A stretch of 42,755 nt of DNA. It comes from Solirubrobacter phytolaccae. Lineage in GTDB: Bacteria; Actinomycetota; Thermoleophilia; Solirubrobacterales; Solirubrobacteraceae. The translations under genes were made by a program, and so were the position numbers. The stretch is from contig NZ_JAPDDP010000071.1 of the NCBI RefSeq assembly GCF_027587195.1, forward strand, positions 1 to 42,755, in the 5' to 3' direction. A model generated the notes under the pieces. That model made no database searches and was not told the origin of the DNA. It saw only the letters and a program-made list of their open reading frames with translations. Below are positions 16,305-24,005 of the stretch, in pieces (the first letter of the stretch is position 1; each line of letters starts with the position of its first letter).

Positions 16305-17063
16305 CTACTCCAGCTCGAAGGTCACGCGTGAGGTCCCGAGCTCGATCACGTCGCCGGAGCGGATCGACTGCGGGCCATCGACGCGGCGGCCGTTGATCTT
16401 GATGCCGTTCGTGGAGCCCAGGTCGTTGACGATCCACGATCCTCCGGACGGCCGCACCTCGGCGTGACGCCGGGAGACGTTCGCGTCGTCGAGCACGACC
16501 TCGCAGTCCCGGCTGCGGCCGAGCACCGCGCCGCGCGCGGACAGCTCGACGGTGCCGCCGTGCTCGACGTGCAGGACCGCGTGGCCGCGCTGCGGGTTCG
16601 GCTCGCGCAGGGGCTCGGAGAGCCGCGCGGACGCCGAGTAGACCTGCGTATGCCCTTCGTCGCCCTGGCTGGGCGCCTCGTGCTCGCGCGCGGGCGGCTT
16701 CACGAGCCGCGCCTGGATGCCGAACTCGCCGAGCCGCAGCCGGTCGTCGGTCCGGAACGTGATCTGCGGGCTCGTCATCAGCGCGATCCGCTCCCGGCGC
16801 GCGTGCTCGAGCAGGTAGCCGGACAGCTCACTGGCGAGCTCGTCCTCGTAGCCCTCGAACTGCTGGCGGTCCTGCTTGGACAGCCAGACCGCGTACTCGT
16901 TCGGCGCGTAGACCCGCGAGAGGGACTGCACCTTGTGCTCGTCCATCTCCTTCGTGAGCTTGCGCGCGATCTCCACAGGCCGCACCTCGGACTTGAAGGC
17001 ACGCGAGAACGTGCCCTCGACGAGCCCAGCGAGCTTGGATTCGAGGTTGCGCAGTACGCTCAT
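16305..17063 (-). CDS. fhaA: DUF3662-FHA protein FhaA
   Basis: This 252-residue protein begins with a DUF3662 domain (1 to about 115: MSVLRNLESKLAGLVEGTFS, EVRPVEIARKLTKEMDE) and ends with an FHA domain (about 165-250: LGRSRDCEVV, VSRRHAEV, DLGSTNGIKIN). The linker carries DEGHTQVYSAS with Thr139. FhaA of mycobacteria binds the phosphorylated pseudokinase domain of MviN and slows late peptidoglycan synthesis. It is the first gene of the operon. A GATACT at 17110-17105 on the minus strand is a possible -10 element; no good ribosome binding site is seen. Confidence 0.94.
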   Translation of the reverse strand: MSVLRNLESKLAGLVEGTFSRAFKSEVRPVEIARKLTKEMDEHKVQSLSRVYAPNEYAVWLSKQDRQQFEGYEDELASELSGYLLEHARRERIALMTSPQITFRTDDRLRLGEFGIQARLVKPPAREHEAPSQGDEGHTQVYSASARLSEPLREPNPQRGHAVLHVEHGGTVELSARGAVLGRSRDCEVVLDDANVSRRHAEVRPSGGSWIVNDLGSTNGIKINGRRVDGPQSIRSGDVIELGTSRVTFELE

Positions 17064-17120
17064 GCGCCGCTACGCGGATGGGAAGGCCATGATTGCCGGT
17101 GCACAGTATCCGCCTCGGCG

Positions 17121-18770
17121 TCACGGCTCCACCACCCCGGGCCGCCGGACGTGTGGGATCGCCACCGCCACCGCCCCGGCAAGGACGCTCGCGAGGATGA
17201 CGCTGCGTGGCTCTGGAGCGCCGATCGCGTCCGTCACGGCGATCGTCGAGGCGCCCAGCGCGGCGGCCCAGGCGGACGCGCCGACGAGATCGAACGCGAA
17301 CCACCGGCCGCGGACGATCCAGGGCAGGACGGCCGCGGCGACCGCCCAGACGGCGAGGTGCAGCAGTGCGCCGCTCTCGAAGATCGGCGCGAGCACCCGG
17401 TCCACCGCGTCGTCGGCCGTGGCCGGCGTGGCCGTGGGGGTGCCGGTGAAGAGGTCGCGGGCGACCAGCGGGGCCGCGAGCAGCGTCCACCAGGCGCCCA
17501 GCGCGCCGAGCGCGGCGCGCGTGAACCAGCCGCGGGCCCGGCCCGCCAGCGCGGGATAGGCGAGCGCGACGGTCGCCACACCGAGCAGCGGCGCGGCGGC
17601 GGGCAGCGTCCACGTCATCCCGTGGTGACGGAGGAGCAGTGGGACCGGGGCGAGCGCGCAGACGGCGAGCACCGCGGCGCCGGGCTGCTCGACCGAGACC
17701 GCGCCGATCGTCACGGCCGCGACCACGAGCCAGCCGAGGCGCGGGAAGAGCGCGACGGCGAGCACCGCGGCCAGGGCGCCGAGCGCGGGCTGCTCGGCCC
17801 AGGCGAGCGCGAGTGCGGACAGCCCACCGGCCGCGGCGGCGGCGAGCCCGCGCGCGAGGCCGCGGGGCAGCGGCGGCGCTTCACCCTCGAGCGGGTGACG
17901 GGCGACGGTCCCGCCCTCGTCGGAGACCTCGTTGAGCGCCGCGGCGAGCTCGTCGGCCAGCTCGTCGAGCGTGCCGCGCTCGGCGGGCTTGGGCCGGAGC
18001 GCGCGATCGATCGCGGCGCACAGCTCGGGCGGGAGGTCCTTGCGGGCGCGCTTGAGCGGCGGCAGGACGCTGCCGAGGCGCTTCGCGGTCGCGGCGGGGG
18101 AGCCGGCGCGCACGGGGTTGACGCCCGCGAGCGCCTCGTAGAGCACGAGCGCGAGGCTGTAGAGGTCGCAGCGATGGTCGATCCGCTTGCCCTCGGCCTG
18201 CTCGGGTGCCATGTACGCCAGCGTGCCGACGACGTCCCCGGTTCGCGTGAGCGGCTCGTCGCCCGCGAGGTGCGCGACCCCGAAGTCGGCGAGCTTGGCG
18301 ACCCCCGCCGCGGAGCGGGGCGCGTCCGGGATGAGCACGTTCTGCGGCTTGACGTCGCGGTGCACGACGCCGCGCTCGTGCGCGTGGCTGAGCGCGCCGC
18401 ACAGCGCCAGGCCGATCCGCAGCACGTCGCGGTCGCTCAACAGGCCGTCGGCGCTGAGGTCGTCGACGGTGCGCCCGTAGATCAGCTCGGAGACCAGGTA
18501 CCGCGCCTGCTGGTCCTGCCCGGCGTCGAAGATCGCGACGATCCCGGGGTGGTCGAGGCGGCCGGCGGCGAGCGCCTCGCGCTGGGCCCGGACCGGATCA
18601 CCGTGTCCGCCCGACGGGATCACCTTGACCGCGACGGCACGCTGGAGCCGCTCGTCCGTCGCGGCGTAGACCGTCCCGAACCCGCCGGCGCCCAGGCGCT
18701 GGCCGAGCCGGTAGCGGTTCAGGACGAGGTCGGCCGCGAACGTCGCCGGGAGCTCATCCGTGATCTCCAT
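17121..18770 (-). CDS. Ser/Thr protein kinase with polytopic membrane C-terminus
   Basis: This 549-residue protein has a complete kinase domain (GAGGFGTVYA, Lys49 in VAVK, HRDVKPQN with Asp139, DFG with Asp162, MAPEQ). After about residue 300 it turns into a long series of Leu/Ala/Val/Trp-rich segments, probably seven to nine membrane helices, ending in RRPGVVEP. It differs from the two single-pass kinases nearby, because it has no outer sensor domain and might sense within the membrane. The ATG at 18770 begins the family-like MEITDELPATFAADLVLNRYRLG; there is no clear ribosome binding site. It is divergent from the CARDB protein gene across 87 bp. Confidence 0.9.
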   Translation of the reverse strand: MEITDELPATFAADLVLNRYRLGQRLGAGGFGTVYAATDERLQRAVAVKVIPSGGHGDPVRAQREALAAGRLDHPGIVAIFDAGQDQQARYLVSELIYGRTVDDLSADGLLSDRDVLRIGLALCGALSHAHERGVVHRDVKPQNVLIPDAPRSAAGVAKLADFGVAHLAGDEPLTRTGDVVGTLAYMAPEQAEGKRIDHRCDLYSLALVLYEALAGVNPVRAGSPAATAKRLGSVLPPLKRARKDLPPELCAAIDRALRPKPAERGTLDELADELAAALNEVSDEGGTVARHPLEGEAPPLPRGLARGLAAAAAGGLSALALAWAEQPALGALAAVLAVALFPRLGWLVVAAVTIGAVSVEQPGAAVLAVCALAPVPLLLRHHGMTWTLPAAAPLLGVATVALAYPALAGRARGWFTRAALGALGAWWTLLAAPLVARDLFTGTPTATPATADDAVDRVLAPIFESGALLHLAVWAVAAAVLPWIVRGRWFAFDLVGASAWAAALGASTIAVTDAIGAPEPRSVILASVLAGAVAVAIPHVRRPGVVEP

Positions 18771-18857
18771 TGCAGGCGATTTCGCCGCAAAGGCGTACTT
18801 CCCTCCGATACCCCTGTCATCCTGGGACAACCAGCCGCCGCTGAGGAGACCCCTACT

Positions 18858-20018
18858 TTGTCCTTCTTCGACGAGGACGACGAGCCCACTCGCACCACCT
18901 CGCGTACACGCACCCAGGCGCGTGTCCGTCCCCGCTCCGCCCGGCCTTCCGGCTCTGGCGGCGCTCCCGATGCCCAGGCGCTGCTCGTGCGCCGCATCGT
19001 GGCGGTGGTTGCCGGCGCGTTCCTGCTGTTCGCGCTGTTCTTCATCGTGAAGTCGTGCAACAGCAACCGGCATGAAGCCGCGCTCAAGGACTACAACCGG
19101 CAGGTCGCGAACATCGCGACGGCGTCGCAGCAGACCGGCGACTCGCTGTTCAAGGCCCTCAGCGAGGCCGGCTCCGGGTCGCCGAACGACCTTTACCAGC
19201 GGATCATCGCGATGAAGAGCTCGGCCGACGGCTCGCTCAAGCAGGCGCAGGAGCTCAAGGTCCCCGGGGACATGACGGACGCGCAGCAGTCGCTGCTGAT
19301 CGCGCTCGAGCTGCGCCGGGACGGACTGGAGGCGATCGCGGCGAAGATCCAGCCCGCGCTGGGCGACGAGGGTCAGGTCGCCAACGACGCGATCGAGGCC
19401 ATCGCCGGTCAGAACCGGTCGTTCGACGCCTCGGACGTCCTGTACCAGGCACGCGTGCAGCGCTTCATCGACGACGCGCTCAAGAGCTCGGGCATCGGCG
19501 GGCAGACGCGGGCGAACTCGCAGTTCATGCGTGACATCTCCTGGGTGTCGCCCACGTTCGTGGCCTCCAAGCTCGGCAAGACGCTGTCCACGGACGGCGG
19601 TGACGGCGAAGGCAACACCGCGAGCGACGAGCCCACCGGGCCCGGCCTGCACGGCTCGGGGCTCAACGGCACCTCGTACGGCAACGTGAACCTGCAACCC
19701 GGCACGCCGAACCGGATGGTCTACACGGCCGACCAGCCGTTCACGGTCTCGTTCACCAACCAGGGCGAGAACGAGGAGTTCAACGTCGACGTGACGCTGA
19801 AGATCGCTCGCACGAGCGGCGGCGGCGGCACGATCACGCTGAAGGAGACCGTGCCCAAGATCTCCCCGCAGGAGAAGGTCACGGTGTCCCTGCCGCTCAC
19901 CAAGGAGCCGGCGGCCGACACCGCGCTCACCATCACGGTCACCGTCGCCAAGGTCCCGGGCGAGGAGAAGACCGACAACAACAAGGCGACGTACCCCGCG
20001 ATCTTCAGCCAGGGGTAG
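18858..20018 (+). CDS. Single-pass membrane protein with C-terminal CARDB-like domain
   Basis: This 386-residue protein begins with TTG at 18858, chosen because GAGGAG (18843-18848) lies nine bases before it and the acidic FFDEDDEP start follows. An Arg/Ser/Thr-rich cytoplasmic region (1-44) precedes one membrane helix (about 45-64) and an external helical part with many Gln and Ala. The last 100 residues (PFTVSFTNQGENEEFNVDVTL...VTVAKVPGEEKTDNNKATYP) look like a CARDB or Ig-like adhesion fold. Function is unknown. It faces away from a membrane kinase gene and is followed ten bases later by a DUF4446 gene. Confidence 0.85.
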   Translation: MSFFDEDDEPTRTTSRTRTQARVRPRSARPSGSGGAPDAQALLVRRIVAVVAGAFLLFALFFIVKSCNSNRHEAALKDYNRQVANIATASQQTGDSLFKALSEAGSGSPNDLYQRIIAMKSSADGSLKQAQELKVPGDMTDAQQSLLIALELRRDGLEAIAAKIQPALGDEGQVANDAIEAIAGQNRSFDASDVLYQARVQRFIDDALKSSGIGGQTRANSQFMRDISWVSPTFVASKLGKTLSTDGGDGEGNTASDEPTGPGLHGSGLNGTSYGNVNLQPGTPNRMVYTADQPFTVSFTNQGENEEFNVDVTLKIARTSGGGGTITLKETVPKISPQEKVTVSLPLTKEPAADTALTITVTVAKVPGEEKTDNNKATYPAIFSQG

Positions 20019-20028
20019 CCTCCGAGCC

Positions 20029-20556
20029 GTGTCGGAGTTCTCGGACGGGCCAGGCATCGTCGCGCTCGCCGCCGCGGGGGTCGCGGTGGTGGCGTTGGTC
20101 TGGCTGCTCGTCCTGAGCCTCCGGTTCCGGAAGCTGCGAGCGGCCCAGCGGCTGGTGCTCGGCGAGCACGGCCAGCAGGACCTCATCGCCCACGCGAGCG
20201 AGCTGCAGCGCGCCTTCTCCGCGCTGCATGCCCGCGTCGACGAGGTGTCCGAGCACCTCGCGGAGCGGATGGCGGCGGCCGAGGATCGCCTGGACGGCTC
20301 GATCGCCTACCGCGCCCTGGTGCGCTATGACGCGTACAACGAGATGTCCGGCCACCAGTCCACCACGCTCGCCCTGCTCGACGCCGATCACAATGGCGTC
20401 GTGATGTCGTCGATCGTGCACCGTGACTCGGCCCGCCTGTACTGCAAGCAGGTGCACGGCGGCCGCGGCGAGCACCAGCTCTCACCCGAGGAAGAAGAGG
20501 CCATACGCCTCGCGCTCGCCGGCGAGGTCGGCTCCGTGATGTTGGAGACGCACTAG
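20029..20556 (+). CDS. DUF4446 family membrane protein
   Basis: This 175-residue protein has a single N-terminal membrane helix (about 9-30), a coiled-coil-like helical stretch (about 45-95) and the characteristic later part ALVRYDAYNEMSGHQSTTLALLDADHNGVVMSSIVHRDSARLYCKQV of the DUF4446 family. No activity is known for the family. The GTG at 20029 is ten bases after the previous gene, so both are probably cotranscribed. About 160 gene-free bases follow before pheA. Confidence 0.88.
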   Translation: MSEFSDGPGIVALAAAGVAVVALVWLLVLSLRFRKLRAAQRLVLGEHGQQDLIAHASELQRAFSALHARVDEVSEHLAERMAAAEDRLDGSIAYRALVRYDAYNEMSGHQSTTLALLDADHNGVVMSSIVHRDSARLYCKQVHGGRGEHQLSPEEEEAIRLALAGEVGSVMLETH

Positions 20557-20719
20557 CGGTGCCCGGCACAAGTACGGCGCATCGCTCGCGACTGCAACGG
20601 TCGTCGCTGCCGGTGCATCGTGGCCGGTCGCATACTGGTGGTACGTGTCCGGCCGCGGGGTGCCGGCAGCGGCGGGCGGGGCTCGCGAGAATGCGTCGTA
20701 CTTGGGCTGGGTGCCGCTC

Positions 20720-21553
20720 TTGAGAGTTGCCTACCTGGGGCCGCCAGGCACGGTCAGCGACGAAGCCTTGACCGCGGCGGCGCCAGCTCTCGAAGGCGTG
20801 CCGCTGCCGACGCTGCGGGACGTCGTGATGTCCGTGCAGGAGGGCCGCTTCGAGCGGGCGCTCGTGCCGATCGAGAACGCGCTCGAAGGCGGCGTGGACC
20901 CCGTGCTGGACTGCCTCGCGCTCGAGGCGCACGACGTGGCGATCATCGGCGAGGTCGTGCACCCGGTCTCGTACTGCCTGGCGGCCGGCCGCGAGCTCGC
21001 GTTCGACGAGGTGACCGTCGTCCTCTCGCACCCGCAGGCGCTCGGGCAGTGCCAGACCTGGATCGCGACGAACCTGCCCCACGCCCGGGTCGTGCCCGCG
21101 GTGTCGACCGCCGACGCCGTGCGCGAGGTCGCGACGGACACGACCGGCACGCGCGTCGCGATCGGGCCGCGGCTCGCCGCCCGGCACTACGGCGCGTTGA
21201 TGCTGGCCGAGGACCTCGAGGACGATCCCGGCAACGCCACGCGGTTCGGCTGGCTCGCCCGCGCGGAAGCCGCCCCGGCACCACCGCCGGACGGTCCCGG
21301 GAAGACGATGTTGATCTTCTGGGGCGCCGGCTCAGCCTCACCCGGGTGGCTCGTCTCCTGCCTGGCCGTGTTCGCCTTCGCGGGCGTGAACCTCGTGCGG
21401 ATCGAGTCGCGTCCGTTGCGCCGGAAGATGGGCGAGTACATGTTCTTCCTCGATCTCGAAGGCTCGACGGGCACGCCCGCCGTGGAGAGCGCCGTCGCAG
21501 ATCTCCATAAGCACGCCGAGGTGGTTCGAGTCCTCGGCTCGTTCGGGACGTGA
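20720..21553 (+). CDS. pheA: Prephenate dehydratase with ACT domain
   Basis: This 277-residue enzyme turns prephenate into phenylpyruvate on the way to phenylalanine. The catalytic domain has VAYLGPPGTVSDEA, LVPIENALEGGV and the active TRF triad within GNATRF. The C-terminal ACT domain has FAGVNLVRIESRPLRRKMGEYMFFLDLEG, the phenylalanine feedback site. I place the start at TTG 20720 because the conserved family sequence begins there, but GTG 20711 or GTG 20645 are possible; CATACT at 20631-20636 would suit a leaderless start at 20645. Stand-alone PheA without chorismate mutase is usual in actinobacteria. Confidence 0.93.
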   Translation: MRVAYLGPPGTVSDEALTAAAPALEGVPLPTLRDVVMSVQEGRFERALVPIENALEGGVDPVLDCLALEAHDVAIIGEVVHPVSYCLAAGRELAFDEVTVVLSHPQALGQCQTWIATNLPHARVVPAVSTADAVREVATDTTGTRVAIGPRLAARHYGALMLAEDLEDDPGNATRFGWLARAEAAPAPPPDGPGKTMLIFWGAGSASPGWLVSCLAVFAFAGVNLVRIESRPLRRKMGEYMFFLDLEGSTGTPAVESAVADLHKHAEVVRVLGSFGT

Positions 21554-21591
21554 CTTCGCGGTCCGGAAGGACCGCTACACTCCCGCAGCAG

Positions 21592-22194
21592 ATGGCTACA
21601 GCCGTCCCCCCAGGCCCACTGGGGTCCGTGCCGCCTGATGACCACCAGCGGCGCGGACCTGATACCGACGGCTCGCCAAGCCGTTGGAGCGGTGGTCGTG
21701 TGCTGGTGCTCAACGCTACGTACGAGCCCATCAACGTGTGCACGGTGCGGCGTGCCACGGTCCTTCTGCTGAAGGACAAGGCCGAAGTCGTCGAGGTCGG
21801 CACGGTCGACCTGCACTGGGCCACCGGCTCGCTGCCGCGCCCGGTCGTCATCCGCCTGGTCACCTACGTGCGGATCCCGCGGGACTCGCACAAGCGCAAG
21901 ATCACGCGCCGCGCCGTGTTCGCCCGCGACGGCTGGATGTGCCAGTACTGCGGCGCCCGCACGAGCCTGACGGTCGACCATGTGATCCCCCGCTCCAAGG
22001 GCGGCGGGTCCGGCTGGGACAACATCGTCGCGGCCTGCGCGCCGTGCAACCGCCGCAAGGCCGACCGCCTGCCGCACCAGATCCACATGCACCCGCGGAC
22101 CAAGCCGCACACCCCGGGCGCCCACATCTTCATCCAGCTCGCGTCGCCGACCATCCCGGCGACCTGGCGGCAGTACTTGCCCCAAGCCGCCTGA
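21592..22194 (+). CDS. HNH endonuclease family protein
   Basis: This 200-residue protein has an N-terminal domain (RVLVLNATYEPINVCTVRRATVLLLKDKAEVVE) and a C-terminal HNH zinc nuclease fold: CQYC (117-120), DHVIPRSKGG (129-138), WDN and ACAPCN (148-153). This two-part form is common and highly conserved in actinobacteria, usually as a housekeeping gene of unknown role. I chose ATG 21592 because TACACT at 21576-21581 fits a -10 for a leaderless message. A GTG at 21550 overlapping the pheA stop would add 14 residues and imply coupling. It is not linked to phage or restriction genes here. Confidence 0.88.
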   Translation: MATAVPPGPLGSVPPDDHQRRGPDTDGSPSRWSGGRVLVLNATYEPINVCTVRRATVLLLKDKAEVVEVGTVDLHWATGSLPRPVVIRLVTYVRIPRDSHKRKITRRAVFARDGWMCQYCGARTSLTVDHVIPRSKGGGSGWDNIVAACAPCNRRKADRLPHQIHMHPRTKPHTPGAHIFIQLASPTIPATWRQYLPQAA

Positions 22195-22209
22195 ATTCCG
22201 GCGTAGTGC

Positions 22210-22237
22210 CACGCGCTCTGGGGAACTAGAGCGCGTG
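22210..22237 (+). repeat. Perfect 10-bp stem with GGGGA in the loop, before the M48 gene
   Basis: CACGCGCTCT (22210-22219) pairs perfectly with AGAGCGCGTG (22228-22237). The eight-base loop starts GGGGA, the only Shine-Dalgarno-like sequence near the ATG at 22240. The hairpin may end the HNH message or display the ribosome binding site. Confidence 0.7.
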
Positions 22238-22239
22238 CA

Positions 22240-23736
22240 ATGGCTTCGACACCCTCACCTGCCGCGGGGCCTTCTCTCGCGGGTCGTATCGCCGCCGCGA
22301 TCGCGCTGACGATCGCGTTCTACGTGCTTGCCCTCGTCATCGGCGTCGGGCTGATCGCCGGCCCGATCATCGGCTGGGCGAACGGCACGGGCAACATCTT
22401 CCTCACGATCACCGCGTTCTTCCTCGGCGGATCGATCCTGTACGCGATCGTGCCGCGGCGCAGCCAGTTCGTGCCACCCGGCGTCAAGCTCACCGACGCG
22501 ACGGCGCCGGACCTGATGCGGCTCATCCGCGAGGAGGCCGAGGCCGGCGACGAGCCGATGCCCGACGATGTCTTCGTGGAGCTCGGGGTCAACGCGGCGG
22601 TGACGCAGGCCAAGGGCGGACGGCGCGTGCTGGTGGTCGGCCTCTCGCTGGTCCAGGCCTTGACCGAGCGGGAGCTGCGCGGCGTGATCGCCCACGAGTT
22701 CGGGCACTACCGCGGCGGCGACCTGAAGGCCGGCCCGTTCATCTGGCGCACGCGCGCCACGATCGGCCGGACGATCGACCAGCTCAGCGACGAGGACGGC
22801 AGCGAGTCGTGGACGCAACGGCTCGTCCGGCTCCCGTTCATCTGGTACGGGAAGGCGTTCATGCGGATCACGTCGGCGATCTCGCGCCGGGAGGAGTTCG
22901 CCGCGGACCGCTGCGCCGTCGAACGGGTCGGGCGCGATGTGCACTGCTCCGCGCTGCGCAAGGTCCGTGGCCAGGCCGCCGCGTTCGACGCCTACTGGCA
23001 GCAGGAGGTCGTCGCCGTGCTGGAGGCCGGGCGCCGGCCACCGATCGCCGAGGGCTTCATGCGCTTCATGGCCGACGAGGAGGTCCGCGACTCACGCGAC
23101 GCGTTCGTCGAGGAGTCGCTGAAGCGCAAGACCGACCCGTACGACTCGCATCCGTCCCTCGCGGAGCGGATCGCGGCGGTCGACTCGCTGCCCGCGGGTG
23201 AGCCCGACCACTCGCCGCCGGCCGTGGCGCTGCTCGCCGACCCGGAGACGCTCGAGCGCGACGTCCTGGAGGACCTGATCGGCGAGCAGGCGGCCGAGTT
23301 CACGTCCGTGAGCTGGGACGACGTCGGCGTCGAAGTGTACGGCGCGCGGGCCCGCGCCAACGCGGAGCAGTTCGCCGACTTCCTCGAGGGCGCGACGATC
23401 GGGACCGTCCCCGAGACGCTCGAGACGGTGCCGGCGACGGCCTACGAGCTGGTGGACCGCGACACGGACCAGCAGCCGTACGCCGAGCACGTGCTGACCT
23501 CGGTGCTCGGCGACGCGGTCCTGGCCACGCTCCACGCGCACGGGTGGGACCTGCACGCCCCGCCGGCCGAACCGGTCAGAGCCGTGCGCGGCGAGCACGC
23601 GTTCGTGCCGATGCAGACCGTCCACGCGCTGCGCGACGGGAAGCTGACCGCGGACGCGTGGCGGGCGCAGGTGGCCGGGCTCGGCGTCACCGACCTGCCG
23701 CTCGGCGTCGGCGCGCGCCAAACGGCCACCGCTTAA
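22240..23736 (+). CDS. M48 family membrane metallopeptidase
   Basis: This 498-residue protease has two N-terminal membrane helices (about 20-45 and 52-72), then the zinc motif HEFGH (152-156) and the third ligand Glu219 in REEFAADRCAVE. This is the order found in HtpX-like M48 enzymes. The region after about residue 330 is not part of the usual peptidase core and lacks a family I can name; it includes acidic helical parts. It may act in membrane protein quality control. The ATG lies just after a strong hairpin. The gene converges with gyrA across a bidirectional-type terminator. Confidence 0.9.
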   Translation: MASTPSPAAGPSLAGRIAAAIALTIAFYVLALVIGVGLIAGPIIGWANGTGNIFLTITAFFLGGSILYAIVPRRSQFVPPGVKLTDATAPDLMRLIREEAEAGDEPMPDDVFVELGVNAAVTQAKGGRRVLVVGLSLVQALTERELRGVIAHEFGHYRGGDLKAGPFIWRTRATIGRTIDQLSDEDGSESWTQRLVRLPFIWYGKAFMRITSAISRREEFAADRCAVERVGRDVHCSALRKVRGQAAAFDAYWQQEVVAVLEAGRRPPIAEGFMRFMADEEVRDSRDAFVEESLKRKTDPYDSHPSLAERIAAVDSLPAGEPDHSPPAVALLADPETLERDVLEDLIGEQAAEFTSVSWDDVGVEVYGARARANAEQFADFLEGATIGTVPETLETVPATAYELVDRDTDQQPYAEHVLTSVLGDAVLATLHAHGWDLHAPPAEPVRAVRGEHAFVPMQTVHALRDGKLTADAWRAQVAGLGVTDLPLGVGARQTATA

Positions 23737-23741
23737 AAGGA

Positions 23742-23771
23742 CGAGGCCCCCGTCGACAAACGGGGGCCTCG
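23742..23771. terminator. Strong GC hairpin between converging M48 and gyrA genes
   Basis: CGAGGCCCCCG (23742-23752) and CGGGGGCCTCG (23761-23771) form a perfect 11-bp stem with an eight-base loop, six bases after the M48 stop. A T-run is missing on both strands, which is common in GC-rich genomes. Its place between converging genes favours termination in both directions. Confidence 0.7.
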
Positions 23772-24005
23772 CGAACAACCTGCTGGACTTCTGCCGTCGC
23801 CGAACTTTCTAGCGGCCAGAGGGACTACTCCTGGCATCGACTACGGCGGTGCACCGGTGTGGATTCCGCTAAACGCGGGGTCCAGCGCCGGCTGGTCTAG
23901 CGGCCGGGCACCTCCAGGGTCCCACAAGAACTGTCACTCAACTTCGGACCACCCCCTTTCTCTGGTGATTCGAAGAGTACAGAACCAGCCGACGGAAAAC
24001 GACGG
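23772..24005. other. Gene-free 234 bases between the M48 terminator and gyrA
   Basis: No convincing reading frame is present. The sequence TCTAGCGGCC occurs twice (23808-23817 and 23896-23905). Several short stems can form, such as CCAGC/GCTGG around 23882-23895. The region may be only the gyrA 3' end, or a small RNA; no known RNA family was recognised. Confidence 0.4.

Noticed and set aside
16464-18857. Upstream extension of the CARDB protein frame to 1184 codons
   Set aside because: The extension is antisense to a clear kinase and fhaA; GAGGAG before the TTG at 18858 marks the real start.
23960-23980. TTCGAATC on the minus strand, resembling a tRNA T-loop
   Set aside because: The flanking bases do not form a T stem and no acceptor stem exists, so it is not a tRNA or tmRNA end.
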